A stretch of DNA of 64,000 bases from Corynebacterium pollutisoli (GCF_900177745.1 NZ_FXAR01000009.1:1-64000); one strand, 5' to 3'. Shown: positions 1 through 8,818, counted from the stretch's first letter. Notes: generated by a model not told the origin, from the sequence alone. Numbers and translations: made by a program.

Positions 1-834
1 GGCACGGTGGGTGAGATTGATCGGGCGGCCGCCGCCCGGGTGCGTGACCACAACCGCACGGTCAAGGATGCGGCGGCGAAGGCCTACGGCAAACGAGCCC
101 TACGCGGGGGTAAGAACACCGACGCCCTCGGCATGCGCACCCTGACCCTCACTCTGCCGGAACGCCAGATCTCCCACATCATCGCCACCCTGCTGCCTGC
201 CGCGGACCAGGCCCGGGCCGCGGATCCCCGCCTGGGGTACGAACCGGCGATGGCTGATGCCGCCTACCAGCACCTCACAAGTGGTGTGGCAGGCGGTTCA
301 ACCCCGCCGGTGGTGCCGCTGGTGGTCATGGCACTACCCGACTACGCGGCTGTGCTGCGCCAGGAAGGCGATGAGACGGTGTTCGCCCTGACTGATGGCA
401 CCACGGTCACGGGCAAGGAGCTGGTGGAGCATGAGATGGCCTCCCACGGCCTGGTCGGTGTCTACGACCCGGTCGACGGTGGGGTCAACCTCTACCGGGA
501 TCAACGCTGCGCGAGCTTCAAGCAGCGGATGTTGTTGGCGGCGGAGACGATCCTGTGCCCCACACCGGGGTGTACGACACCGGCCGATCAGTGCCAGGTA
601 CACCACCTGACCCCCTGGAAACACGGCGGGGAAACGAACCTGGACAACCTCACGATGGCGTGTCGGGTACACAACGCCCGCAACGACGACGATCCCGACA
701 CCCCACCGAGGCACGGCCGGCTGGCACGAGAACCCGGCGGAGTGGTCCACCACCCACCCGACGGCGGACCACCGAGAACCAACACCCACCCAATCCGGAC
801 ACTCTCCGCGATGGGGCTGCTCGCCGACGCCTAG
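1..834 (+). CDS. DUF222/HNH endonuclease, 5'-truncated by window edge
   Basis: This is the C-terminal part of an HNH nuclease of the DUF222 (13E12-like) type that is multi-copy in actinobacteria. The reading frame is open to base 1; GTG at 7 is only the first in-window start-like codon, so the true start lies upstream. The HNH site lies at about visible residues 190-230: a CPTPGC pair, then HHLTPWKHGG, N-L-D-N-L and a final H-N-A-R-N. The preceding stretch is the tail of DUF222. Its stop shares the tetranucleotide CTAG with the convergent rnd stop. The biological role of this family is unsettled; mobile or selfish endonucleases are one proposal. The family call is secure, the function is not. 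Confidence 0.85.
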   Translation, partial: GTVGEIDRAAAARVRDHNRTVKDAAAKAYGKRALRGGKNTDALGMRTLTLTLPERQISHIIATLLPAADQARAADPRLGYEPAMADAAYQHLTSGVAGGSTPPVVPLVVMALPDYAAVLRQEGDETVFALTDGTTVTGKELVEHEMASHGLVGVYDPVDGGVNLYRDQRCASFKQRMLLAAETILCPTPGCTTPADQCQVHHLTPWKHGGETNLDNLTMACRVHNARNDDDPDTPPRHGRLAREPGGVVHHPPDGGPPRTNTHPIRTLSAMGLLADA

Positions 835-2033
835 AAAAGGGTCTCGGTGAGGATCGGGGCGGTCAGCTCGATCTGCCAGTCGCGGGCCTCGTGCGCGCGG
901 AGCAGATCCGGCACCTCCAGCGTGGAGCGGACCTCCCGGCCGGCGGTCGCCGCCCAGGCGACGGCGCGCAGGGTGGCGGGCCTGAGGATGTTCTCGGTGG
1001 GGATCTCCACCTCGGCGGAGAGGTCGTCGATGAGCTCGCGGGCCGTCGAGAAGCGTTCGTAGGACTCCGGGTACTCGTTGGCCCACGCCTGACGCGACGG
1101 CAGGCCCCGTGGGGGCCGCTCCCGCTTCGGCCACGTCCGGGGGTCGGATCCGAGCGCCCGGTCGATGACCTCGCCCCAGAACCGCACGGCCGAACGGCGG
1201 CGGGCCGGGAACCCCTTCACCCGGGCCAGGTCGCGGCTCGTGCGGGGCAAGGTGCGGGCCACCTCGATGAGGACCTTCGTCGGCAGGATGCGGGACACGG
1301 CGCGGTCATCGGCGACGGCGATCGACTCGCGGGTCATCCACAGTTCACGGGCGACGGCCAGCTGTTCGGGGCGGGTGAGCGATGACACGCCCTTCATCGC
1401 GCGCCACGTCGACTCCGTCGGCCCGGTGATGGAGGCGTGCCCGCGGCGAATGTACTCGAACTCCTGGGACGCCCAGTCGAGCTTGCCCTGCCCGTCGAGA
1501 ATCTCGGCCATGGTGTCGCCGAGCTCCAAGAGCAGCTCCACGTCGAGGGCGGCGTAGGCGAGCCAGTCGGCGGGGAGGGGGCGCTGGGACCAGTCTTCGG
1601 CGCCGTGGCCTTTGGCGAGGTGGACGTCGAAAAGCATCTCGATCATCGCGGCGAGGTTGACGTGGTCGAATCCGGCGAGGCGCCCCGCCAGCTCCGTGTC
1701 GAAGAGGGTGCCGGGGTACAGGCCCAGCCAGGCGAGCGACGGCAGGTCGGAGGGGGCGGCGTGGATGATCCAGTCCTGCCCGTTGAGGACGGGGGCGAGG
1801 GCGGCGGTGAACTCGGGGCGGGCGCCTTCGGGGTCGAGGAGGAAGGTGCCGACGTCGCGGCGGCGGATCTGGACGAGGAAGGCGCGGTCGTCGTAACGGA
1901 AGCCGGAGGCGCGTTCGGTGTCGATGGCCAGCGGGCCCTGACCGGATGCCAGTGCGGAGGCGGCCGCGGTGAAATCGGCGGGCGTCGACAGGACGCGGGG
2001 GATTCCCTCACGGGGCGTGGTCAGGGCCGTCAT
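831..2033 (-). CDS. rnd: Ribonuclease D-like 3'-5' exoribonuclease with HRDC domain
   Basis: This is a 400-residue DEDDy exonuclease. Visible motifs are A-I-D-T-E-R at about 36-41 (Exo I), a D-L-P-S-L-A-W segment near 95 (Exo II), and Y-A-A-L-D-V-E near 160 (Exo III, with the Tyr/Asp pair). An HRDC-like helical region follows at about 210-290. RNase D trims 3' ends of tRNA and other structured RNAs. I start at ATG 2033 ([10 protein letters not shown]) because a longer frame would run back into the DUF3000 gene. The gene lies 22 bp downstream of the DUF3000 gene, as in other corynebacteria and mycobacteria, so co-transcription is likely. Confidence 0.9.
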   Translation of the reverse strand: MTALTTPREGIPRVLSTPADFTAAASALASGQGPLAIDTERASGFRYDDRAFLVQIRRRDVGTFLLDPEGARPEFTAALAPVLNGQDWIIHAAPSDLPSLAWLGLYPGTLFDTELAGRLAGFDHVNLAAMIEMLFDVHLAKGHGAEDWSQRPLPADWLAYAALDVELLLELGDTMAEILDGQGKLDWASQEFEYIRRGHASITGPTESTWRAMKGVSSLTRPEQLAVARELWMTRESIAVADDRAVSRILPTKVLIEVARTLPRTSRDLARVKGFPARRRSAVRFWGEVIDRALGSDPRTWPKRERPPRGLPSRQAWANEYPESYERFSTARELIDDLSAEVEIPTENILRPATLRAVAWAATAGREVRSTLEVPDLLRAHEARDWQIELTAPILTETLF

Positions 2034-2055
2034 GGCTACCCAGCTTAAACCAGCC

Positions 2056-2655
2056 TCAGGTGAGACGGGAGACACCCTCCGGGGGCAGGCCGGCGACGTT
2101 GGCGAGGACGCGGGAGAAGGCGACGACGTGCGGCGCGAGGTCGAGGTCGGAGGCGGTCCAGGAGGCGCGCATCTCCAGCTGGTGGGCGCGCGGGGGGCCG
2201 CCGATCTCGCCGAAGCGGACGGAGGCGGTGGCGGTGACGGTGCCGCCGAGGTTGGTGTGCGCGGCGCCGGTGCCGGCGAGTCCTTCGGTGAGCCATTCCC
2301 AGGCGACGTCGGGGAGCAGCGGGTCGGAGGCGACCTCGTGGTCCATGTCGGCCTGGATGTAGGCGACGAGGCGCATGGCACCCTCCCAGGCCTCTTCGGC
2401 GCCGGGGTCGTGGAGGAGGATGAGGCGGCCGAAGGCGTCGCCGTCGGTTTCGGCCTCGTCCCAGGTGCGTTCGACCTCGAGGCCGATGGCGTGGCTGAAC
2501 GGTGCCAGGCGCTGCGGCGGGCGGATCGTGCCGAGGGTGATCTCGTCGCGGAGCTGCGCGGTGTGCATCGACTCGACGGCCTGTGTGAAGGCGGCCGGGG
2601 TTCCGGCGTCGGGGTTCAGCGGCGTCGGGGTCTCGGAAGCGTCTGGGGTGAACAC
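2056..2655 (-). CDS. DUF3000 family protein
   Basis: This soluble protein of about 199 residues belongs to the actinobacterial DUF3000 family, whose function is unknown. No catalytic motif is recognisable. The sequence is acidic, with the segments F-S-H-A-I-G-L-E and [12 protein letters not shown] typical of the family. The start is taken at GTG 2655 (V-F-T-P-D-A); upstream in-frame codons GTT, AGT and TTT are not starts. It sits between rnd on the same strand and divergently transcribed chdC. The same order occurs in M. tuberculosis (Rv2676c to Rv2681 region), which supports orthology. Confidence 0.85.
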   Translation of the reverse strand: MFTPDASETPTPLNPDAGTPAAFTQAVESMHTAQLRDEITLGTIRPPQRLAPFSHAIGLEVERTWDEAETDGDAFGRLILLHDPGAEEAWEGAMRLVAYIQADMDHEVASDPLLPDVAWEWLTEGLAGTGAAHTNLGGTVTATASVRFGEIGGPPRAHQLEMRASWTASDLDLAPHVVAFSRVLANVAGLPPEGVSRLT

Positions 2656-2775
2656 GCTCTCAAAACTAACCAGGCGGGTGCGTGCGGCGGGGGAGGCGCG
2701 CCGTGGGTTGCCCCGGGCAGGGGCGTCCAACTTATGATGGATGGCATCGCCTCCCCACTGAAGAAAGAGGATTCC

Positions 2776-3477
2776 GTGAGCAAACTGAACTTCGATGAGC
2801 TCAACAGCATGCAGCGCTACACCCAGTTCGTCACCTTCCGCGCCATTCCGGGTGCGCTGGGTACCGAACGTGAGGAGATCATCACCGAGGCCCGCGCCTT
2901 CTTCGACGCGCTCGCGGCCGAGGAGAAGGTTGTGGTCCGTGGCATCTACGACGTGTCGGGCATCAATGCCGAGGCGGATCTGATGATCTGGTGGCATGCG
3001 GAGGAGTTCGAGGATCTGCAGGCCGCGTACCAGGGTTTCCGTCGGACGACGGTGCTGGGTCAGCTGCTGGAGTCGACGTGGATCGGCACGGGTCTGCACC
3101 GCCCGGCGGAGTTCAACCGTTCGCATCTGCCGTCGTTCATCATGGGTGAGGAGGCGGAGGCGTGGATCACGGTGTACCCGTTCGTCCGTTCCTACGAGTG
3201 GTACCTGCTGGATCCGAAGGAGCGTCGTCGTATCCTCGCGGAGCACGGCCAGGCGGCGCGCGATTTCCCGGATGTGCGGGCGAACACGGTGCCGGCCTTC
3301 GCGCTGGGTGACTACGAGTGGATGCTGGCCTTCGAGGGCCCGCGCCTGGACCGCATCGTCGATCTGATGCATCAGATGCGCTACACGGACGCCCGCCTGC
3401 ACGTGCGTGAGGAGACCCCGTTCTTCTCCGGTCGCCGCGTGGCGGACATCGGCGAGGTCGCCGCGATCCTGCCCTAG
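2776..3477 (+). CDS. chdC: Coproheme decarboxylase (HemQ/ChdC)
   Basis: This 233-residue chlorite-dismutase-fold protein decarboxylates Fe-coproporphyrin III to heme b, the last step of the coproporphyrin-dependent heme pathway of Gram-positive bacteria. Residue Y134, in the [10 protein letters not shown] stretch, should be the radical tyrosine. H117 (N-R-S-H-L) and H157 (A-E-H-G-Q) fit the distal and proximal histidines described for the C. diphtheriae enzyme. The GTG start at 2776 follows a good Shine-Dalgarno at 2761-2770. It diverges from the DUF3000 gene. A long antisense frame over this gene is only a shadow. Confidence 0.93.
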   Translation: MSKLNFDELNSMQRYTQFVTFRAIPGALGTEREEIITEARAFFDALAAEEKVVVRGIYDVSGINAEADLMIWWHAEEFEDLQAAYQGFRRTTVLGQLLESTWIGTGLHRPAEFNRSHLPSFIMGEEAEAWITVYPFVRSYEWYLLDPKERRRILAEHGQAARDFPDVRANTVPAFALGDYEWMLAFEGPRLDRIVDLMHQMRYTDARLHVREETPFFSGRRVADIGEVAAILP

Positions 3478-3490
3478 AATCCCGCTTATC

Positions 3491-3525
3491 GACGCCCCGT
3501 TGTCCCCCGTGGTCAGCGGGGCGTC
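3491..3525. terminator. Inverted repeat between convergent chdC and msrB
   Basis: GACGCCCCG at 3491-3499 pairs with CGGGGCGTC at 3517-3525. It overlaps the msrB stop codon and has no clear U-tract. It could serve both converging genes, but is weak as an intrinsic terminator. Confidence 0.5.
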
Positions 3526-3914
3526 AGCGTCAGCGAGATCGAGTTGATGCAGTAGCGCAGGTCGGTGGGGGTGTCGTAGCCCTCGCCCTCGAAGACGTGG
3601 CCGAGGTGGGATTCGCAGGCGGCGCAGAGGACCTCGACGCGGATCATGCCGTGGGAGGTGTCGCGCCTTTCGATGATGCGGTCGGCGGCGAGGGGGGAGA
3701 AGAAGGAGGGCCAGCCGCAGTGGCTGTCGAACTTCTCGGTGGAGCGGAAGAGTTCGGTGCCGCAGGCGCGGCAGGAGTAGACGCCTTCGGTGGTGGTGTC
3801 GGTGTATTCACCGACGTGGGGTGGTTCGGTGCCGGCGCGGCGGAGGACGTGGAATTCCTCAGGGGTGAGGCGCTCGCGCCACTGGTCGTCGCTGATCAGC
3901 TTGAAGTCGGTCAT
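3513..3914 (-). CDS. msrB: Peptide-methionine (R)-S-oxide reductase
   Basis: This 133-residue MsrB reduces methionine-R-sulfoxide in oxidised proteins. The two structural zinc CxxC pairs are C48/C51 and C97/C100. The catalytic Cys is C122 (R-Y-C-I-N-S), and the H-C-G-W-P-S-F segment at about 65-71 is family-typical. The start ATG at 3914 lies inside the 3' end of aftC, an overlap of 56 nt on the same strand, so the two genes are probably translationally linked. The aftC-msrB adjacency matches Rv2673-Rv2674 in M. tuberculosis. Confidence 0.95.
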   Translation of the reverse strand: MTDFKLISDDQWRERLTPEEFHVLRRAGTEPPHVGEYTDTTTEGVYSCRACGTELFRSTEKFDSHCGWPSFFSPLAADRIIERRDTSHGMIRVEVLCAACESHLGHVFEGEGYDTPTDLRYCINSISLTLTPR

Positions 3915-5124
3915 GCGAGAAGTCTACAGATTCGGTGCGCCACCAGACGACTGTGCAGGTGGTGATGACGACGAGCATGAGGGCCCAGCCGAGGGTGGGG
4001 TGGAAGAAGTCGAGCCAGCGGGTGAGGTCGACGGCGCGCCAGGAGTGGAAGGACTCGGGGGTGAGGAAGAGGAAGGCGGCGACCCAGGCGGGCCAGGTGT
4101 GGAAGACGCTGGTGCGCTGCAGGACGGTGAACATCATGGGGAACAGCATCATGGAGTAGTACATCTGGCCGAGGGAGGACAGGAAGAACACTCCGGTCAT
4201 GAGCAGTCCGGTGGTGGTCGTGGCCCACAGGAGGGGGTCGGTGTAGCGCCAGCGGAGGAGGACGATGACGCCGACGGCGACGATGGCGGCGAAGAGCAGC
4301 CACAGGGCGTTCTCGAGCAGCGGCGGCATGCCGAAGTAGACGGCGGCACCGGCGAGGGAGGAGTTGGCGTAGTCGCGGACCTCGGAGAGGTAGGGGACGA
4401 GCCGGGTGAGATAGTCGGAGGCCCCGGGGACGAGCGGCCAGGCCACCAGGTTGGACACCACGGGGACGGCCAGGCCGCCGGTGACGGCCCGCCAGTCGAG
4501 TTTGACGGCGGGGAGGAACAGCAGCGGTGCGAACTGGGGCTTGATGAGGATAGCCAGGCCGATCACCACGCCCGCCGCCCAGCTGCTCCCGCGCAGCAGC
4601 AGCCACAGGTAGCCGACGAGGGCGAGCAGCAGCAGGCCGTTGATGTTGGAGAAGATGAGCGTGTTGCGTACGGACTCGGTGAGGAAGGCCAGGGCGATGG
4701 ACGCCGGCCACACCACCCCGCGCAGGGAGTAACCGAACATCTTCGTAAGCAGCCCGAGGGCGGCGATGACGGCCAGCGCGTTGGCGACGATGAAGGCGGT
4801 GCGCGCGGAGTCGTGGTCTGTCAGCCACCCGAGGGGGCTAAGCAGCAAGGTGGCGCCCGGGTTGTAGAGGTAATGCGGGTCGACGTGGTGGTAGATCTCG
4901 TTGTAGACGGGCACCCCGTCGAGGGAGCGGCGCACGGCGGACCACACGGTGGTGAAGTCGTCGGTGACGGAGCCGTTGAGCGCGAGGACGAACACGCGGT
5001 GGAGGACGAGCACGATGGCGAGGGGCCACGCGACGGCGCGGCCGATGATGTCGACGCGCGTGAGTGGTCGCTCGGTGGGCTCGGTCAGGGGGGTCCGGGC
5101 GACCCACAGGCTCGTCACATTCAC
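3859..5124 (-). CDS. aftC: Arabinofuranosyltransferase AftC-like (GT-C, GT87/DUF2029)
   Basis: This polytopic membrane protein of about 421 residues has ten or so hydrophobic segments and an early loop with Asp residues (S-V-T-D-D-F), as in GT-C decaprenyl-phosphoarabinose-dependent transferases. AftC adds alpha-1,3 branches to arabinogalactan and lipoarabinomannan at the outer face of the membrane. The assignment rests on hydropathy, the DUF2029-type sequence and synteny with Rv2673 (RibD-like, AftC, MsrB). The start is uncertain: GTG 5142, 5124 or 5118 are all possible. I use 5124 because it lies just past the stop of the upstream RibD-like gene. The C-terminal tail runs 56 nt into msrB. 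Confidence 0.82.
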   Translation of the reverse strand: MNVTSLWVARTPLTEPTERPLTRVDIIGRAVAWPLAIVLVLHRVFVLALNGSVTDDFTTVWSAVRRSLDGVPVYNEIYHHVDPHYLYNPGATLLLSPLGWLTDHDSARTAFIVANALAVIAALGLLTKMFGYSLRGVVWPASIALAFLTESVRNTLIFSNINGLLLLALVGYLWLLLRGSSWAAGVVIGLAILIKPQFAPLLFLPAVKLDWRAVTGGLAVPVVSNLVAWPLVPGASDYLTRLVPYLSEVRDYANSSLAGAAVYFGMPPLLENALWLLFAAIVAVGVIVLLRWRYTDPLLWATTTTGLLMTGVFFLSSLGQMYYSMMLFPMMFTVLQRTSVFHTWPAWVAAFLFLTPESFHSWRAVDLTRWLDFFHPTLGWALMLVVITTCTVVWWRTESVDFSHDRLQADQRRPVARAPHP

Positions 5125-5128
5125 GCGA

Positions 5129-5863
5129 TCACCGTACCGCACGGTAGCGGAGGAAAAGGGTACCGTCGTCGGTCGCCGCGTGGTGTTCCAGCTGCAGGCG
5201 GTGTCGGACGGCGACGTCCCCGGCGAAGAGTGGTTTCTCGACGGGAACCTGCAGCAGCGGGTCCACCGTCAGGTGGAGCAGGTCGACCAGGCCCGCGGCG
5301 AACATGAGGGAGTAGATCCCGGGACCGCCCTCGCAGACGATCCGGGTGAGGCCCCGTTGATGCAGTGCCTGCACGATCTCTTCCGCGGACCCGCTGCCGG
5401 TCGGGGTCAACTGCGCACCCGCCGCCTTGAGTTGCTCGCGACGCTCGGCCAGTGACGCGTCGGTGAGAGCGGCGTCGGGGACCAGCAGCAGCGGGGGAGT
5501 GAACGTGTTCCAGAACAACTGACTGGTGGGGTCGAGATCGAGGGTGCGGGTGACCACCGCGACGGGGGCGACGGGTGACTGTCCGCCGGCGCGGCGTCGA
5601 GAAGCGACGGTGTCGTCGGTGCGGACGCCGAAGTAGTTCTCCGTGACGGCCGTGCGACCACCGACCAGGACCACGTCCGCCCAGTTGCGCAGCGCCACGA
5701 GAAGGTGATGGTCGGTGGCATTGCCCAGGGGGCGGGAGCTGCCGTCGACCGTGCCGGAACCGGAGACCGTGGTGACCGCCAGGGCGCGGCATTCGGGGAC
5801 GCCCACATCGAGTACCGGTCCGACGAGGTGGGGCAGGAGGGGTTCCTCGGCTCCATGACGCAT
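5129..5863 (-). CDS. RibD C-terminal-domain reductase (Rv2671-like pyrimidine/dihydrofolate reductase family)
   Basis: This 244-residue protein has only the reductase half of RibD (DHFR-like fold). There is no zinc deaminase domain. The nucleotide-binding features L-V-G-G-R-T-A near 65 and C-E-G-G-P-G near 180 are visible. The M. tuberculosis relative in the same neighbourhood, Rv2671, is reported to have dihydrofolate-reductase-like activity when overproduced, so the role may be folate or riboflavin related. The ATG at 5863 diverges 24 bp from the gene at 5888. Its stop lies 4 bp before the chosen aftC start. Confidence 0.8.
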   Translation of the reverse strand: MRHGAEEPLLPHLVGPVLDVGVPECRALAVTTVSGSGTVDGSSRPLGNATDHHLLVALRNWADVVLVGGRTAVTENYFGVRTDDTVASRRRAGGQSPVAPVAVVTRTLDLDPTSQLFWNTFTPPLLLVPDAALTDASLAERREQLKAAGAQLTPTGSGSAEEIVQALHQRGLTRIVCEGGPGIYSLMFAAGLVDLLHLTVDPLLQVPVEKPLFAGDVAVRHRLQLEHHAATDDGTLFLRYRAVR

Positions 5864-5887
5864 GGTCGGCACTCTACACTGACTCCT

Positions 5888-6961
5888 GTGACTGACAGTG
5901 GAGACAAGCAGGCCAACGATCCCCTTGCGGAGCTGAGAACGAGTGCAGAAGCACGGGAGCGGCACGTGCGTGACCACGGTTCCCAATGGGCGCTGAAGGT
6001 GTCCCGGTGGGCGGGGGACACGGGCCTGTCGGTGGTGCGGGATTTCGACGTCCTCACCGACCTGGCGTGGGAGGCACGCTGCCAGGGCCTGGGGGCTCCG
6101 GTGGTCATCTCGAACGAGCAGTTGGTGGGCTCGGGGGATCCCCATCGCGACGCCGCCCTGGCGGTGCTGGCGCTGCAGGGCTCGCGTTTCGATTTCGATC
6201 ACCGGAAGATACACCAGATCCTCAGCATCATCGGCCCCCATCTGCTGGAGGAGGGCAATATCGCCGACGCCTTCGAGCTGTTTGCACGACTGGCGGCGGG
6301 GGAGCAGGTGCCCGGGGAGGAGGTCCGTGTCGTCGCGGAGGCCACCTCCATCCGCAAGTTACAGCATCTGGTCCTCCACGGTCTGTGGCTCTCGCCGCAC
6401 GCGTCTTACGGTTCGCTCATGGTGGACCTCGGCAGGCGGATCATCCGGCAGCATCCGAACGACTTCAACGCCTGGATGAGAAGGGCCGACGGACACCGCC
6501 GCCTCCACGACTACCAGGCGGCTCTCGACGCCATCGACACCGCCATCTACCACCTGCCCGCCGAACTCCTGTCCATCCACGGTGACTACGCACGTCAGCG
6601 CTTCTTCATCACGAACGAGTGGCAGATGCACGACATGATCACCCGCCTCGGGCAGGATCAGCAGAATCAGCTCCGGTCCACCGTGACCGCCTACGGAGAC
6701 AAACTCCGATCGGAGTACCAGTCGATGCTTTTCCGGGTGATGGAGATCCTAGCGCTGTTCACCGCCCTCATCGGACTGTTGGCCGCCACGGTGGGTGCGA
6801 CGGTGGCGGGCGACCTGTCCATGTGGGAGAGGATCGGTGTGATCTCCGCGGCCTCGATCTTCCTGATCTTCTTCTTCGTCATGGTCCGACTCCTGTCACG
6901 ACCGGACCGCCGTACCTACATCGAACTCCCGGAGGTTGACCATGACCCGGCTGGACTGTGA
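5888..6961 (+). CDS. Unknown TPR-containing protein with C-terminal membrane anchor
   Basis: I do not recognise this 357-residue protein. It has a long soluble region, a TPR-like helical hairpin at about residues 195-240 (W-M-R-R-A-D-G-H then A-A-L-D-A-I-D-T-A), and two hydrophobic helices near 290-310 and 320-340, followed by a basic C-terminal tail. The likely topology is a cytoplasmic helical domain tethered by a hairpin anchor. GTG 5888 is chosen because upstream codons overlap the divergent reductase gene. Its end overlaps the next gene by 20 nt, with that gene's Shine-Dalgarno inside this frame, so the two products should work together. Confidence 0.7.
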   Translation: MTDSGDKQANDPLAELRTSAEARERHVRDHGSQWALKVSRWAGDTGLSVVRDFDVLTDLAWEARCQGLGAPVVISNEQLVGSGDPHRDAALAVLALQGSRFDFDHRKIHQILSIIGPHLLEEGNIADAFELFARLAAGEQVPGEEVRVVAEATSIRKLQHLVLHGLWLSPHASYGSLMVDLGRRIIRQHPNDFNAWMRRADGHRRLHDYQAALDAIDTAIYHLPAELLSIHGDYARQRFFITNEWQMHDMITRLGQDQQNQLRSTVTAYGDKLRSEYQSMLFRVMEILALFTALIGLLAATVGATVAGDLSMWERIGVISAASIFLIFFFVMVRLLSRPDRRTYIELPEVDHDPAGL

Positions 6962-7907
6962 ATACGTGGCAGATGTCACGGACACGAGTGTGCCCGGAAC
7001 CTACGACATCTCGGACCCCGGCGAGGCGTCGAGGATGATCGTCGCCTTCCTGCGGGACCGTCTCGAGGCGGTCTGCGCGGCGTACCCGGCCCCCCAGATC
7101 CTCCTGCTGTCCGGCGGGATCGACTCCATCCTCATCGCGGCGGTGGCGGCGACCCTCAATCGCGGTGACGGGGACTTCGTCGCCCTCACCCTGGCACATC
7201 CGGGCCACGGTTCGGCGACGGAGGAACTGGAGACCGCCCGGCGGGTGGCGGAGCACCTCGGTATCCCCCATGACGTGGTGGCACCCGATGCCGAGCGGTG
7301 GCTCGGGATCACGCGGGACACGGTGCGTCGACTCGACAGTTCCGACCCGTGGGAGGTGCTGGCGGGGGCCACCCTGCTGGCCATTGACCAGCATGCCGCG
7401 TCCCGGGGTCTGCGGGGTGCCCTCATCACCGGTGCCGGCGCAGACGCTCTCTTCCTCGGCGGGGCGGACGGCCGGATCGACGTGGAAGCATGGGACGAGG
7501 CGGTCCGGTCGAAGGTCGCCGCCAACTTCACCCGGGACCGATTCATCCCCGACTTCTATGAACGGCTCATCGACGATCCCTCGCGGCACATTCAGGTCTG
7601 GCAGACCCGTCGGGCCTACGAGCTTGCGTTGCGGATTCACCCAGATGTGGTGCGGGGGCCGAGGGGCGTCGATAAGCATCTGCACCGGCTGACCGCCCGG
7701 TCGCTCGGGATACCCCGGGAGCTCGTGCAGGCGAAGAAGCATGCGATGCAGATGTCGAGCGGGGGAGTGGACACCCTCGTCGCGCAGGCGCGGGACGCGC
7801 TGAGCCGCGAGGTGCTGGGTACGACCTACAGTGACCCGGCGGAGGAGTCGCTGGAATTCCTCGTTGCCCGCCTGTGGCTGCGCGAACTGGAGCGCGAGCG
7901 GAAATGA
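6942..7907 (+). CDS. Stand-alone asparagine-synthase-like ATP-pyrophosphatase domain protein
   Basis: This 321-residue protein carries the PP-loop S-G-G-I-D-S at residues 57-62 and a second conserved block G-A-G-A-D-A-L-F-L-G near 163, as in the C-terminal synthetase half of AsnB. The N-terminal Ntn glutaminase domain is missing, so it must use ammonia, a partner, or an amine substrate other than glutamine. The start is ATG 6942, six bases after GGAGG at 6931-6935; an upstream TTG is less likely. It forms a coupled pair with the membrane/TPR gene and ends just before a strong hairpin. The substrate is unknown; amide or adenylate chemistry is an inference from the family. Confidence 0.75.
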   Translation: MTRLDCEYVADVTDTSVPGTYDISDPGEASRMIVAFLRDRLEAVCAAYPAPQILLLSGGIDSILIAAVAATLNRGDGDFVALTLAHPGHGSATEELETARRVAEHLGIPHDVVAPDAERWLGITRDTVRRLDSSDPWEVLAGATLLAIDQHAASRGLRGALITGAGADALFLGGADGRIDVEAWDEAVRSKVAANFTRDRFIPDFYERLIDDPSRHIQVWQTRRAYELALRIHPDVVRGPRGVDKHLHRLTARSLGIPRELVQAKKHAMQMSSGGVDTLVAQARDALSREVLGTTYSDPAEESLEFLVARLWLRELERERK

Positions 7908-7910
7908 ACA

Positions 7911-7938
7911 ATCCCCCCGGGCGTGAACCCGGGGGGAT
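7911..7938. terminator. Strong bidirectional hairpin
   Basis: ATCCCCCCGGG (7911-7921) pairs perfectly with CCCGGGGGGAT (7928-7938) around a 6-nt loop. On the minus strand a T-rich run follows, so it best terminates the tRNA operon, and it also ends the gene at 6942. Confidence 0.85.
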
Positions 7939-7942
7939 GTGG

Positions 7943-8018
7943 TGGAGCGGATGACGAGACTCGAACTCGCGACCCTCACCTTGGCAAGGTGATGCGCTAC
8001 CAACTGCGCTACATCCGC
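7943..8018 (-). tRNA. tRNA-Gly(GCC), copy 1, CCA encoded
   Basis: The minus strand folds as a 73-nt tRNA (7946-8018) with anticodon GCC in the loop C-T-T-G-C-C-A-A and T-loop GTTCGAGTC. The discriminator T is followed by a genomic CCA (7943-7945). It is the last tRNA of the operon. Confidence 0.96.
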
Positions 8019-8036
8019 TTGAAGACCCGAGGGTCT

Positions 8037-8111
8037 TGGTGCGCGATACTGGGATTGAACCAGTGACCTCTTCCGTGTCAGGGAAGCGCTCTCCCGCTGA
8101 GCTAAACGCGC
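8037..8111 (-). tRNA. tRNA-Val(GAC), copy 1, CCA encoded, acceptor mismatch
   Basis: This is a 72-nt tRNA (8040-8111) with anticodon GAC and T-loop GTTCAATCC, followed by genomic CCA. The acceptor 5' strand is GCGCGTT, which leaves a U6-U67 mismatch. The second copy, at 8346, has GCGCGAT and pairs fully. Confidence 0.95.
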
Positions 8112-8135
8112 TTGGGTCAGAAAGATCCTGACCAG

Positions 8136-8206
8136 AGGTGGAAACGGGAATCGAACCCGTGTGCACGGTTTTGCAGACCGTTGCCTCACCACTCGGCCAT
8201 TCCACC
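8136..8206 (-). tRNA. tRNA-Cys(GCA)
   Basis: This is a 71-nt tRNA with acceptor GGTGGAA, anticodon GCA in C-T-G-C-A-A-A, and T-loop GTTCGATTC. The discriminator is T. CCA is not encoded. Confidence 0.96.
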
Positions 8207-8249
8207 GTGGCGTCTCCGCCTCGAAGGTACCTTGGTGAGAAGGTACCAG

Positions 8250-8322
8250 AGCGGATGACGAGACTCGAACTCGCGACCCTCACCTTGGCAAGGTGATGCG
8301 CTACCAACTGCGCTACATCCGC
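8250..8322 (-). tRNA. tRNA-Gly(GCC), copy 2
   Basis: This is identical to copy 1 over the 73-nt mature tRNA. CCA is not encoded. It lies between the Cys and second Val genes. Confidence 0.96.
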
Positions 8323-8345
8323 AAACGAGACCTTGTGGGTCTCTG

Positions 8346-8417
8346 TGCGCGATACTGGGATTGAACCAGTGACCTCTTCCGTGTCAGGGAAGCGCTCTCC
8401 CGCTGAGCTAATCGCGC
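8346..8417 (-). tRNA. tRNA-Val(GAC), copy 2
   Basis: This is a 72-nt tRNA that differs from copy 1 in the acceptor 5' strand (GCGCGAT), which gives a fully paired acceptor stem. The anticodon is GAC. CCA is not encoded. Confidence 0.96.
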
Positions 8418-8453
8418 GGGTTCATTTCATACCGATTGGCCCGGTGAAATGAG

Positions 8454-8526
8454 AGCGGATGACGAGACTCGAACTCGCGACCCTCACCTTGGCAAGGTGA
8501 TGCGCTACCAACTGCGCTACATCCGC
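8454..8526 (-). tRNA. tRNA-Gly(GCC), copy 3
   Basis: This is the third identical 73-nt tRNA-Gly and the first gene of the minus-strand tRNA operon. The 214 bp between it and the plus-strand tRNA-Val hold the two divergent promoters and no convincing gene. Confidence 0.96.
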
Positions 8527-8740
8527 ATCGCACCGTGGCTGTTGCCGTGGTGCGAGTCAAAACTTTATCCTCAACGACGTTCAGAACACAAATCGCCAGG
8601 TGGGGGCGGGAAAACGGCGCACTTCCCCGGCCCTGAATGACATCCCTGTCATTCACTGGACCGCGGCCCGGTGGAAGGGGTGGCTGACCTGCGGATTAGG
8701 TCGAATCGGGCGGCTGTGTGTAAGGTTTCTTAACGCACAC

Positions 8741-8812
8741 GGTCCTATGGCTCAGTGGAAGAGCGTTCCGTTCACACCGGAAAGGTCGCTGGTTCGAACC
8801 CAGCTAGGACCA
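8741..8812 (+). tRNA. tRNA-Val(CAC)
   Basis: This is a 72-nt tRNA with perfectly paired acceptor GGTCCTA/TAGGACC, anticodon CAC in T-T-C-A-C-A-C, T-loop GTTCGAACC and discriminator A. CCA is not encoded. A hairpin terminator follows at once. Confidence 0.96.
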
Positions 8813-8818
8813 CAACCA

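Noticed and set aside
831-834. CTAG shared by convergent stop codons, also at 45405-45408
   Set aside because: It is a simple consequence of two TAG stops meeting in compact DNA; two cases are not a signal.
7943-8526. Repeated 73-bp and 72-bp units resembling a CRISPR array
   Set aside because: The repeats are tRNA-Gly and tRNA-Val genes with full cloverleaf features; there are no uniform spacers or cas genes.
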